In this document: positions 26,514 through 34,738 of the stretch, in pieces | Layout: every line of letters starts with the position of its first letter | Position numbering within the stretch: position 1 is the first letter of the stretch | NCBI GenBank assembly: GCA_026390445.1 | Contig: JAPLFX010000012.1 | Span: forward strand, 1 to 41,808 | Reading direction: 5' to 3' | DNA length: 41,808 nucleotides | DNA from: Pseudomonadota bacterium | Lineage (GTDB): Bacteria > Bdellovibrionota_B > Oligoflexia > Oligoflexales > CAIYRB01 | Notes under the pieces: model-generated | Seen by the model: only the letters and a program-made list of their open reading frames with translations | Databases searched by the model: none | What the model was told of the DNA's origin: nothing | Position numbers and translations under genes: made by a program

Positions 26514-26882
26514 TTGAACCTAGCCGATACCATGGAGCGTCTACGCCGCTTTGCCCAGGAGCGCGATTGGGACCAATTCCACACACCGAAAAACCTGGTG
26601 ATGGCGCTGTCTGGTGAAGTCGGCGAATTAAATGAGTTGTTTCAATGGCTGACGCCAGACCAATCGCGATCGTTGATGGACAACCCCGTCAAGGCCGAAG
26701 CTGTGCGCGATGAGCTTGCCGACATCTTGAGTTATTGCCTGCGCCTAGCCGACCAGCTTGGCGTCGACCTTGAGGCCGCTTTAGTCGCTAAGATGGCCAA
26801 GAACGCCAGCAAATACCCGGTGCATCTGGCGAAGGGAAGTGCCGCCAAGTACACTGAGCTCAGTCCCAAGTCGAGACCTTAG
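26514..26882 (+). CDS. MazG-like nucleotide pyrophosphohydrolase (dCTP pyrophosphatase type)
   Basis: This 122-residue protein resembles DCTPP1/RS21-C6 enzymes, which cleave dCTP or modified dNTPs to the monophosphate and pyrophosphate. The signature ERDWDQFHTPKNLVMALSGE is followed by VGELNELFQW and DELADILSYCLRLA, supplying the acidic magnesium ligands of the four-helix bundle. TTG 26514 is chosen because AGGAG lies six bases before it. An in-frame TTG at 26499 would place that SD sequence inside the gene. It starts 46 bp after pabB and may share its transcript. A role in cleaning the nucleotide pool is inferred from the family. Confidence 0.87.
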   Translation: MNLADTMERLRRFAQERDWDQFHTPKNLVMALSGEVGELNELFQWLTPDQSRSLMDNPVKAEAVRDELADILSYCLRLADQLGVDLEAALVAKMAKNASKYPVHLAKGSAAKYTELSPKSRP

Positions 26883-26885
26883 CGA

Positions 26886-27021
26886 CGCCGCGAGGCCTTG
26901 TTGAAAAATTCCGCTCCTCCCCGTCTCCGCGCCTCCGTGGTCTAAAGCAGGTCGTCGATTTGACCACGGAAAAAGGGAGTGGGGAGAAAGGGAGATCTAT
27001 TTATTTAACAACGCCTCGCCG
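26886..27021. repeat. Long imperfect palindrome between convergent genes
   Basis: The outer arms GCGAGGCCTTGTT (26890-26902) and AACAACGCCTCGC (27007-27019) match at 12 of 13 positions. The inner arms TCCGTGGTC (26934-26942) and GACCACGGA (26962-26970) match perfectly around a 19-nt loop. Between them, pyrimidine-rich and purine-rich strands (CTCCTCCCC against GTGGGGAG) pair imperfectly. The whole forms a stem-loop of about 130 nt filling the gap between the MazG-like and DUF5995-like genes. It resembles a dispersed REP/MITE-like palindromic element and would also terminate transcription from both sides. There is no coding sequence inside. Confidence 0.7.
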
Positions 27022-27042
27022 CGACCTGAGGCGCCGCCGCAC

Positions 27043-27840
27043 TTAGGCGGCACCTTGCAGGCCCTGAGCAGACGGAGCCTTGGCGATCTCCCCCGCACTT
27101 AGCGTCTCGATCATGCTGGCAACCGTGCCGCGCTCCATCTTTTGCAGGATGGCGTTGAGAACGTTGGCGGGAAACAATGGAGTGGCCACTACACGCCCGG
27201 CAGCGGCGCACGCCGTGTCGCGACCGTCGATGAGGTCGTCGCGATCGTCCGGATCTTTAAGACTGAGGCGGCGCGCAAATTCCCACGCTTGCTCGTGGAG
27301 CGCCGGGCCGAGGCTGCTAAGTAGGGGCGTTAGATCCTTGCCAAGGGCCCTGCTGGATGCCTGAAACAGCGGCCAGTCCTGGCTTAGTCTGGTGTAGCGT
27401 TCGTTGCAAAGCGTATCAAGGAGGTCTTTTAGGCGTTGAAAGTCGCGGCGAAACGCATTCAACTCACCGCGCGGTAAAACGCTCGCCAAGGCTACGCCAA
27501 GGTCGATGCCAACATACGCCTGGTAGGCGCTCAGGAGGTTTTGCGCCACCGTGCCGCGACGACTTGTGGCGCAGCGAAAGGCCACCTGCCAAGCATGGCT
27601 CATGCTACGCCGTTGATCCCACGACCTGACCGCAGATAGAAAGCGATTGGTGCAGGTCACGTGGACTTCTTCAACTAGGGCGGGCTGTTCAAACACCTGG
27701 CCACCAAGGTCTTGTCCAATCTGCCGGGTCACTTGCCAGAGGAGGGCGCCAAACAACCCGCGCCGGTCGTTTTCTGCGGCACAGCGGCGGACGGTTTGGC
27801 CGAGTTGTTTTGTCACGCCTTCAATGGTCTTCGCCTGCAT
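27043..27840 (-). CDS. DUF5995-like protein of unknown function
   Basis: This 265-residue, mostly helical protein has no export signal or membrane helix. The central stretch AQNLLSAYQAYVGIDLGVAL, followed by ELNAFRRDFQRLKDLLD, resembles the conserved core of DUF5995, where a similar NAHI-x-DL motif is followed by a DF segment. The usual Asn-Ala-His there reads Tyr-Gln-Ala, so any metal- or ligand-binding role may be altered. ATG 27840 has AAAGGA eight bases before it and is preferred over a frame opening at 27939. A hairpin (GCCGCC/GGCGGC, 27034-27051) covers the stop codon. The function is unknown; the family call is moderate. Confidence 0.6.
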   Translation of the reverse strand: MQAKTIEGVTKQLGQTVRRCAAENDRRGLFGALLWQVTRQIGQDLGGQVFEQPALVEEVHVTCTNRFLSAVRSWDQRRSMSHAWQVAFRCATSRRGTVAQNLLSAYQAYVGIDLGVALASVLPRGELNAFRRDFQRLKDLLDTLCNERYTRLSQDWPLFQASSRALGKDLTPLLSSLGPALHEQAWEFARRLSLKDPDDRDDLIDGRDTACAAAGRVVATPLFPANVLNAILQKMERGTVASMIETLSAGEIAKAPSAQGLQGAA

Positions 27841-28046
27841 GGGTCGGTCCTTTGCGTTAAACCCCACTCCCGCCGCAATACCCCGCGCGCAAAACTGGGG
27901 CCAGGGTGGGCTCCAGCTCTCGCTCGGTATGGCAGTCATGCAGGCATGGGTTTTTTAGTTTAGCGAAACTCGCAGCCAGAGTAAACGCGGATTGCGTAGC
28001 ACCCTGGCTGGACATGGCCTAGACAAGCTTCTCTCCGTCTGCGGGC

Positions 28047-30284
28047 CTAAGGCTTGTCGCTGTTATTGCGGCTGTCACCGAGGATTGGCCGCTCCTGCTT
28101 TTTGGACTTTTTTCTCGCGATTGGGCGCCCGGCTTGACGCATCGGGTTGTGCTTAATAGCTATATCATAGGGGATTGACTGGATGCCCCCCTTGCGCGCC
28201 AAGGCGATGAATTTCATCTGCGAACGCATTGGTTCTTGGCCTGGGGCTGGTCGTCGCCGTTCATACTTGCCGTCGGCATTGAGCTCCCAGGCCTTCGCCG
28301 TGTCGTCCCAGGTTGTCTTTAGCACTTCATTGATTAGGCGTGCCTTGATGTCTTTGTGTTCAACGGGAAAGGCGATCTCGATGCGCCGGTCCATATTGCG
28401 CGGCATCCAGTCAGCGCTGGCTAAAAACACGCGGTGCTCACCGCCCGCATGGAAGTAATAGATGCGCGAGTGCTCGAGGAAGCGGTCGACAATCGAGATG
28501 ACCGAAATATTGTGACTGATACCGGCCACCCCGGGTCGCAGGCAGCAGGTACCTCGGACGATGAGTTGGATCTTCACTCCTGCCTGGGAAGCTCGGTAAA
28601 GGGCATCGATGATGTCTTTGTCGACCAGCGCATTCATCTTCGCCATGATAAAGCCGTTGCCACTGGCTTTATGGCAGGTGATCTCCTCATCGATCAGCTT
28701 CAGGATGTTGCGTCGTAGGTTGACTGGAGCGATCGCTAGCTTGCTAAACTGCGCACTAATGGCATCTTCGCTCAGCCGGTTGGTCCCGGTTAAAACGTCG
28801 AACCCAGTGATCAGATTGAAGATCGTTGCCACGTCCCGGCCGATGGCGTCATCTACCGTAAACAGCCCGAGGTCGGTGTAAAGCTTAGCGGTACTTGAAT
28901 TGTAGTTCCCGGTCGACAGGTGGACATAGCGAATCAATTGATTCTTTTCCCGGCGGACGACCAGGGTCGCTTTGCAGTGGGTTTTTAGCCCGACAAAGCC
29001 AAACACCACGTTGGCCCCGGCACGCTCCAGGCGACGGGCCCAAATAATGTTGTTTTTTTCGTCGAAGCGGGCCTTTAGCTCGACTACTGCCGTCACTTGC
29101 TTGCCATTCTCTGCGGCTGCGATCAGGGCTTCGATGATTGGCGAGTCACCAGCGGTGCGATACAGGGTCTGTTTGATGGCGAGGACGTTGGGATCGTGGG
29201 CTGCGAGGTGGAGAAATTCGGTGACGGCGTAAAAACTCTCGTAGGGGTGGTGGACCATCAAGTCCTTTTTGGCGATCACTGAAAACATGTCTTCCGTGGT
29301 TGCCAACGCCGGGGGTAGCCGCGGGTTGAACGGCGCGTCATGGAGCTCTTCCCCCGTCAACGCCGCGTATAGGGGCATGAGAGCCGGAATAAACAGCGGA
29401 TTTGGCAGCAGGTAAATATCATCGTCGGTAAGGCTCAGGCGCTCCTTGAGCAAAGCGAGGACAGCGGGTGGCAACTCACGATCGACTTCAAGGCGGACAA
29501 CCTCCTGATGGTCGCGATTGGCGACCTCCTTTTGGATCGACTTGAGTAGATCGACGACCTTATTTTCGAGCAGGTTGTAGTCGAGGTTGCGGATCACTCG
29601 CATGGTGAACGAGGCCTCAACTTCAAAGCCAAAAAACAAGGAATGCAAGTGATGGGCGATGAGGTCCTCAAGCAGCACGAAGCTTAGCTCGCCGGCTTTG
29701 TTTGATTTGATCGGGATCAGACGAGGTACGACCGGTGGAATCTCAACAAAGCCGATGCCAGGCAGGTTTGCCTCATTGATGCCAGACTCTCGAGTGCGAA
29801 CCGTTAGGTACAGCGAACGGTTTGATAGGAACGGGAAGGGATGCGCCGGATCAAAGGCCAAGGGGGTGAGAACCGGACTGATCTCTGCCTCAAAATACTG
29901 ATCGGCCGCGGCCTTTTGCTCCGTGGTGAGCTCTTCCATCTTGACGATCTTGACGCCCAGCTCCTGCAGTCGCGGTAAGACCAAAAGATTGAGGCAGTCA
30001 TACTGCGTGGCGTGTAGCTGCAGCGTGCGCTGGCGAATTTGATGCAGGACATGGCCGGTTGCCATACCGTCTGGAGAGTCGGTGATGCGAAAGCCTTCTT
30101 GCGCCATCTTCTTCAGGCCGGCGACGCGGACCATGAAGAACTCGTCGAGGTTGGTGGTGAAGATCGAGAGGAACTTAAGGCGTTCCAACAGGGGGGTGCC
30201 GGCGGTCAGCGCTTCGTCTAAGACTCGGGCGTTGAATTCGAGCCAGCTTAATTCTTTGTTGAGGTACATGTCTAACGGTTGCAT
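28047..30284 (-). CDS. ppk1: Polyphosphate kinase 1
   Basis: This 745-residue enzyme polymerises the terminal phosphate of ATP into polyphosphate, reversibly. It begins with the typical NKELSWLEFNARVL. It contains HHPYESF, IKQTLYR and THCKA with the autophosphorylated His436, almost exactly where E. coli has His435. It also has YVHLSTGNYN, NALVDKDIIDALY and SADWMPRNMDRR in the C-terminal phospholipase-D-like half. A basic tail (KKSKKQERP) extends the usual length slightly. GGAGG lies about ten bases before ATG 30284. It diverges from the HD-domain gene, with 78 bp between the starts. Confidence 0.95.
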   Translation of the reverse strand: MQPLDMYLNKELSWLEFNARVLDEALTAGTPLLERLKFLSIFTTNLDEFFMVRVAGLKKMAQEGFRITDSPDGMATGHVLHQIRQRTLQLHATQYDCLNLLVLPRLQELGVKIVKMEELTTEQKAAADQYFEAEISPVLTPLAFDPAHPFPFLSNRSLYLTVRTRESGINEANLPGIGFVEIPPVVPRLIPIKSNKAGELSFVLLEDLIAHHLHSLFFGFEVEASFTMRVIRNLDYNLLENKVVDLLKSIQKEVANRDHQEVVRLEVDRELPPAVLALLKERLSLTDDDIYLLPNPLFIPALMPLYAALTGEELHDAPFNPRLPPALATTEDMFSVIAKKDLMVHHPYESFYAVTEFLHLAAHDPNVLAIKQTLYRTAGDSPIIEALIAAAENGKQVTAVVELKARFDEKNNIIWARRLERAGANVVFGFVGLKTHCKATLVVRREKNQLIRYVHLSTGNYNSSTAKLYTDLGLFTVDDAIGRDVATIFNLITGFDVLTGTNRLSEDAISAQFSKLAIAPVNLRRNILKLIDEEITCHKASGNGFIMAKMNALVDKDIIDALYRASQAGVKIQLIVRGTCCLRPGVAGISHNISVISIVDRFLEHSRIYYFHAGGEHRVFLASADWMPRNMDRRIEIAFPVEHKDIKARLINEVLKTTWDDTAKAWELNADGKYERRRPAPGQEPMRSQMKFIALARKGGIQSIPYDIAIKHNPMRQAGRPIARKKSKKQERPILGDSRNNSDKP

Positions 30285-30362
30285 CGAGAAAAAGCACCTC
30301 CGACCGTGCGGAGTTCACGGACAAGTCTTGCAATCTGTGGAGTTTTATCGGAGCCTTGGAGA

Positions 30363-30986
30363 ATGAGCCACAATCAAATGTCTAGATCATCGGAAGAGGC
30401 GAGATTGGTTGAGCGGCAGGCCGTGCCACACCTAGATAGAATTGTAGCATGGGAAAGCCGTCTCGAGGAGGCGGTCCAGCTCCTGGCCCAGGTTTTAGCC
30501 GCCAAGCCCAGAAAAGGCAAAAAGCCGGTGGTAATCCATAGCCTACGTGTCGCTAATCGACTCCTGGCGATGGGCTATTGTCAGGATATTGTCGTGGCTG
30601 GGTTGTTGCATGATCTGCTGGAAAAGGCGACCCAAGCGATGCATACGCAAGTGGCGAGGCGCTTTGGGCTCGAGGTTGCACATATGGTCCAAGCGACGAC
30701 CAATGACCCGCATATCCGTGAGCCATTGCGGCGTTTCGCCGACAGCGTGCGACGCTGCACTATCTATGGTGAGGGTGCATTGCTGGTGCGCAGCGCTGAT
30801 TTGATCGATAATTGTGAGCGCAGCATGGCGCTGGAAAGCGGCGCCCGCCTGGCCCGCCTCGCTGACAAATTACGACTGCTGATCGGTGCCGGTCGCGAGT
30901 TCCAGATGGATGGCAAGATGCTTGAAGAGCTGCAGCGTTGTTTGCGCCGCGTCAATGGCAAGCTCAGCCATCTTGGGATGACATAA
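30363..30986 (+). CDS. HD-domain phosphohydrolase, SpoT-hydrolase-like
   Basis: This 207-residue helical protein has the HD metal-site pattern: His in VIHSLRVANRL, the His-Asp pair in AGLLHDLLE, and a later Asp-Asn in VRSADLIDN. The spacing and LLHD...FG-EVAHMVQATTND order match the ppGpp hydrolase domain of SpoT and small MESH1-like hydrolases, so cleavage of ppGpp or a related nucleotide is possible. No synthetase, TGS or ACT domain is present. ATG 30363 is preferred over an opening at 30279 that overlaps ppk1; a GGAG-containing stretch precedes it. Other HD substrates cannot be excluded. Confidence 0.75.
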   Translation: MSHNQMSRSSEEARLVERQAVPHLDRIVAWESRLEEAVQLLAQVLAAKPRKGKKPVVIHSLRVANRLLAMGYCQDIVVAGLLHDLLEKATQAMHTQVARRFGLEVAHMVQATTNDPHIREPLRRFADSVRRCTIYGEGALLVRSADLIDNCERSMALESGARLARLADKLRLLIGAGREFQMDGKMLEELQRCLRRVNGKLSHLGMT

Positions 30987-30994
30987 TCCCGTCG

Positions 30995-31056
30995 CCGGGT
31001 CTAGGCCAACAGGGGCGGCCCATCGCTGCTTAGTGATCTGCCACTAAGCAACCCGG
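30995..31056. terminator. Nested hairpin between convergent genes
   Basis: TGCTTAGTG (31027-31035) and CACTAAGCA (31042-31050) form a perfect 9-bp stem with a 6-nt loop. The outer CCGGGT (30995-31000) pairs with ACCCGG (31051-31056). It sits between the ends of the HD-domain gene and the HTH-REC-PilZ gene and probably ends both transcripts. No strong T-run is present. Confidence 0.6.
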
Positions 31057-31060
31057 TCGT

Positions 31061-32137
31061 TTAGGCTTCGGCGCTTATTGGCTGCACCGCCCTGAGCGTG
31101 ACCTCGCTTCCCGATGCACCGATCGGGATGTAGCTTGCCGTGTTTTGGCTCACAAGCAAATCATCGATCATCCGCTGGTCAGCATCGTGAACTTCTAGGA
31201 ATTGCAGCCCGATCCCTGCATGCAGCGAGGCCTCACTGGCCAATCTCCGCCAAGCGACTCTGCCGCGCACTTTGAAGGTGGTACTGCCACCGACGGGAGC
31301 TAAGGTGATGTCGACCACGGCACCCACCGTGAGGCGATTGCGTTTTTGTACCGGTGCGTCGAACGGGACAAAGGCGCCACCAGTGCCGATGTCGGACGCT
31401 TTAAGTTGGCACGGCAGGTTGATATGGATGGGGGATGACACGTCGATATTTAGCAGACGTGCCTTTTCTTCGAGCGACTCCACCAGGTGACCGACGATGG
31501 TGCGGAATAATTGGTCGATATCGAGAGGCTTTTCAATCGTTCCGGTAGCGCCGAAGTGCATGCACTCTTCGAGGCTATAGGTTGGCTGGGCGACGATGAA
31601 TAGGACGCCCGGCCAGGCTCCGCTGATGCGCCTGAGATCCTTGAGGAGATCCATTCCGCTGCGGTCGGCCATGTTGATGTCACAGACGACAAAATCAACG
31701 TGAAGTCGGCGGGCAAGTTCTGCCGCTTGCTCTGGTTCGGTGGAGGTGAAGGTGCGAATGCCGCGATCGCGCAGACCGTTGGCGATAAAGCTACAGAGCA
31801 CCGGCTCTTCGCCCACGACTAACACCTTGGGGCGGCGTGCAAACACCTGGCGATGCTGCATGCGGTCAGCCGCATAGCGCAGAAAGGACGAGAGGATTTC
31901 CGTCTTGCTGTTGGTCGACGTTTTCTCGAAGATGCTTTTGAGGTGGTTATTGACGGTGTGGGTGCTGATGCCCAACGCCTTCGCCACTTCTTCCGAGTTG
32001 GTGATGTTACGGATGAGCGCGACGACGATGTCGGTTTCCCTTCGGCTCAGCTTGGTCGAGGCGGTAAAGCCATCTATTTCGCTGGCGAACACCGATGGTG
32101 CGTGGCTGGTTTTGCCGCTGTCGTTTTTGCTTGTCAT
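31061..32137 (-). CDS. HTH(LuxR)-receiver-PilZ regulatory protein
   Basis: This 358-residue protein combines three modules in an unusual order. Residues 29-85 are a LuxR/GerE helix-turn-helix (LSRRETDIVVALI, then VAKALGISTHTVNNHLKSIFEK). Residues 104-220 are a receiver domain with Glu-Glu in VVGEEP, a phospho-acceptor-type Asp in VCDINMADRSG, and the conserved Lys in IEKPLD; the usual Thr/Ser appears to be Ala. Residues 225-335 resemble PilZ, with SDIGTGGAFV for the D-x-S-x-x-G motif, but the N-terminal Arg-x3-Arg that grips cyclic-di-GMP is not evident. It may link a phosphorelay, DNA binding and a PilZ-like sensor. The E1 gene lies 120 bp upstream on the same strand. Confidence 0.82.
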   Translation of the reverse strand: MTSKNDSGKTSHAPSVFASEIDGFTASTKLSRRETDIVVALIRNITNSEEVAKALGISTHTVNNHLKSIFEKTSTNSKTEILSSFLRYAADRMQHRQVFARRPKVLVVGEEPVLCSFIANGLRDRGIRTFTSTEPEQAAELARRLHVDFVVCDINMADRSGMDLLKDLRRISGAWPGVLFIVAQPTYSLEECMHFGATGTIEKPLDIDQLFRTIVGHLVESLEEKARLLNIDVSSPIHINLPCQLKASDIGTGGAFVPFDAPVQKRNRLTVGAVVDITLAPVGGSTTFKVRGRVAWRRLASEASLHAGIGLQFLEVHDADQRMIDDLLVSQNTASYIPIGASGSEVTLRAVQPISAEA

Positions 32138-32225
32138 AGGTTCCCCAACGTCGACTGGCTTAAAAAAAGCTAATGCCCACAGCTGTCTAGCAAGTTTCCA
32201 TGATATTCAGGTAACCGATGTTAAG

Positions 32226-32247
32226 TCCATCTCAAATCTGAGATGGA
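32226..32247 (-). terminator. Hairpin just past the E1 dehydrogenase gene
   Basis: TCCATCTCA (32226-32234) and TGAGATGGA (32239-32247) form a perfect 9-bp stem with a 4-nt loop, 11 bases past the E1 stop on the minus strand. It lies within the 120-bp gap before the regulator gene. It lacks a T-run, so it may stabilise the 3' end rather than terminate transcription. Confidence 0.55.
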
Positions 32248-32257
32248 GGATTCTTAC

Positions 32258-34681
32258 TCATAAGAGGCTCGGAAAGCTTTGCGGGTCTCGCTCATGCATC
32301 ATGGCCCAGATGGTTTCGATGATGTCCTCGACGCTTGGCTTGCACCAGTAGTCGGCATCTGAAGCATAGGCAGCCCGATTCGGCTGCGCCGACAAGGTCC
32401 GAGGTGGACAGTCCAAGTCATCGTAGGCTTGTTGCACTTCAAGCACCTGCTGCATCATGAAGGCTGAGGCTCCACCGGGTACGTCTTCATCGAGAAACAA
32501 CACCGCGTTGGTCTTGCGAACCGAGGCTCTGATGATTTGATGGAGATCAAAAGGCAACAGCGTTTGGACGTCGATGAGTTCTACGGAGATCTGTTCGGCC
32601 GCTAGTCGAGTCACGGCCTCTTCAGCAAGTCGGACGCAAGCACCATACGTGACAATCGTAACATGATTCCCGCTGACAAGCACTTCGGGGACACCAAGTG
32701 GCACGGTAAAATCAGCCAAGTTATCCGGTAACGCCTCCTTTAGGCGGTAGCCATTCAGGACTTCAATCACCAGAGCCGGATCGTCACCTCGAAACAGCGT
32801 TTGGTACATGCCGGCTGCCTGAACCATGTTGCGCGGGACGCATACGTGCATGCCGCGCATGCCGGAAACGATGACTCCCATCGGCGAGCCGCTATGCCAC
32901 ACCCCTTCCAAACGGTGGCCTTTGGTCCGTACGATCACCGGGGCGCTTTGGCCGCCCGCACTGCGGTAGTGGAGAGTGGCTAGATCATCCGAAAGCAGCT
33001 GGAAGCAGTACAGCAAGTAATCCAGGTACTGGATATCGACGACTGGTCGCAGTCCGCGCATGGCTGCGCCGATGCCTTGGCCTAGGATCGTCGCCTCGCG
33101 AATTCCGGTGTCGGTGATTCTTAGATCACCGTAGGTGTCTTGCAGGCCTTTGAAGTTTTGGTTCACGTCACCGAGAACGCCAACGTCTTCGCCGATGATG
33201 AAAATCCGCTGGTCGCGCGCCATCAGTTCATGGAAGCATTGCTGGATGATCTCGTTGCCGGGTACCTGGCGCGGCGAATCACTGTAAATAGCTTTAACTT
33301 CAGGTATTTGCAGGGTGTTTGCGTGGCCTGCTTTGAACAGAAAGCGGGTGTAGCGCTCGCTGTTGTCAAGGTGGTAGTCGGTGATGAAGGCCTTCAGCGG
33401 CGCCGTCAAGGCTGGGTCTTCTCGGCGCAGATCGAGGGCGGTTCGCCGAGCTGAGGCCATGACGCCGCGCCGCAGTAGGGCCGGTAGGCGCTGCAGCGCC
33501 TTTCTCGCGGCTTTGACTTGGTCCGCGTTGGTGGCTTGCTCGGCGATGCGGTCATAGATGGCCATGAGCCGCTCCCGATCGTTGCTGATGGGGGCCAGGT
33601 ATTCTTGCCAAGCGGCTGCGCGCTGCTCCTCGACCAGTTGACTGCCTTCGCTTTCGATCTTGGCAAGGTCGGATGGCCTGATACCAAGACCGTCTTTGCT
33701 GATCATCCACTCGCGCATCTTGCTGAGGCAGTCAAATTCCTGTTCGAACTTCAGGCGCTCGGCGTCCTTATAGCGCTCATGGCTACCGCTGGTTGAATGG
33801 CCCTGGGGCTGGGTCAAGTTGATGATGTGGTACAAGGCAGGCACATGTTCGGCGCGAACCTTGGCAATGCCGTCGCCGTAGGCCTGCAGCAGGGCTGGGT
33901 AGTCCCAGCCTTCGACCACATGAATATCGAAGCCGGAGTGTTGCTCGTCGCGTTGAAAGCCGCTGCAGACCGCCGACACCGATTCTTTGGTCATCTGGTA
34001 TTTGTTTGGTACCGAGATGCCATAGCCATCATCCCACACCGAGATCGCGACCGGTACCTGCAGCACACCGCAGGCGTTCAAGGCCTCCCAGAACAAGCCT
34101 TCGGCGGCGCTGGCGTTGCCGATGGTACCAAAGGCGACTTCATTGCCTTGGCGGGAGAACTTAGCCAACTCCGTTGCCTGCCGCAGCTGGGGATTTTGGC
34201 GAAACAGCTTCGACGCATAGCCGAGGCCGACGAGCCGGCTCATCTGGGATGCCGTTGGCGATAGATCGGCTGAGGAATTGGCACCACTGAGCTGATCCAG
34301 CCAGCTCCCGTCTTCACCAATAAAGCGGGTGGCGAAGTGCGCATTCATTTGCCTACCGCCGCTCATCGGCTCCCGCGTCAGGTCGGTATCGGCATAGAGC
34401 TGGGCGAAAAACTGCTTTAAGGTACAAACGCCCAGCGCCAGCATCAAGGTCTGGTCGCGGTAGTAGCCACTGCGCCAGTCTCCAGGCTTGAAGGAGCGCG
34501 CCATCGCCACCTGAGCGACTTCTTTTCCATCGCCGAAGATGCCAAACTTCGCCTTACCGGTGAGCACCTCTTTGCGGCCGATAAGACTAGCTTGACGGCT
34601 GATGTAGGCAAGGCGGTAGTCAGCCAACACTTGGTCGAGCGCGATATTCAGGCGTCTATGTGAAGCGGTGGCCTGGGCCAT
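32258..34681 (-). CDS. Fused alpha/beta 2-oxoacid dehydrogenase E1 component
   Basis: This 807-residue protein joins two normally separate subunits of the TPP-dependent decarboxylase of 2-oxoacid dehydrogenase complexes. Residues 1-430 are the alpha part, with SGYYRDQ near 71-77 and the TPP/magnesium stretch TIGNASAAEGLFWEALN at 186-202, where the usual Gly-Asp-Gly is Ile-Gly-Asn. Residues from about 460 are the beta part, with IIGEDVGVLGDVNQ, TDTGIREATILGQGIG, GHRLEGVWHSGSP and VELIDVQTLLPFD. Fused forms are known and often annotated as acting on branched-chain 2-oxoacids. No E2 or E3 gene is nearby, so the substrate is open. AAGGGGA precedes ATG 34681. It follows mutS2 by 49 bp. Confidence 0.9.
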   Translation of the reverse strand: MAQATASHRRLNIALDQVLADYRLAYISRQASLIGRKEVLTGKAKFGIFGDGKEVAQVAMARSFKPGDWRSGYYRDQTLMLALGVCTLKQFFAQLYADTDLTREPMSGGRQMNAHFATRFIGEDGSWLDQLSGANSSADLSPTASQMSRLVGLGYASKLFRQNPQLRQATELAKFSRQGNEVAFGTIGNASAAEGLFWEALNACGVLQVPVAISVWDDGYGISVPNKYQMTKESVSAVCSGFQRDEQHSGFDIHVVEGWDYPALLQAYGDGIAKVRAEHVPALYHIINLTQPQGHSTSGSHERYKDAERLKFEQEFDCLSKMREWMISKDGLGIRPSDLAKIESEGSQLVEEQRAAAWQEYLAPISNDRERLMAIYDRIAEQATNADQVKAARKALQRLPALLRRGVMASARRTALDLRREDPALTAPLKAFITDYHLDNSERYTRFLFKAGHANTLQIPEVKAIYSDSPRQVPGNEIIQQCFHELMARDQRIFIIGEDVGVLGDVNQNFKGLQDTYGDLRITDTGIREATILGQGIGAAMRGLRPVVDIQYLDYLLYCFQLLSDDLATLHYRSAGGQSAPVIVRTKGHRLEGVWHSGSPMGVIVSGMRGMHVCVPRNMVQAAGMYQTLFRGDDPALVIEVLNGYRLKEALPDNLADFTVPLGVPEVLVSGNHVTIVTYGACVRLAEEAVTRLAAEQISVELIDVQTLLPFDLHQIIRASVRKTNAVLFLDEDVPGGASAFMMQQVLEVQQAYDDLDCPPRTLSAQPNRAAYASDADYWCKPSVEDIIETIWAMMHERDPQSFPSLL

Positions 34682-34738
34682 GGCGGAAGTCCCCTTGTAC
34701 TTGCTCGGCAGCGAATTGACTCTGAGTTTAGCCTCAAT

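Noticed and set aside
32801-34264. Long plus-strand open frames opposite the E1 gene
   Set aside because: Mirror-image frames of a conserved gene in GC-rich DNA, with no independent evidence of coding.
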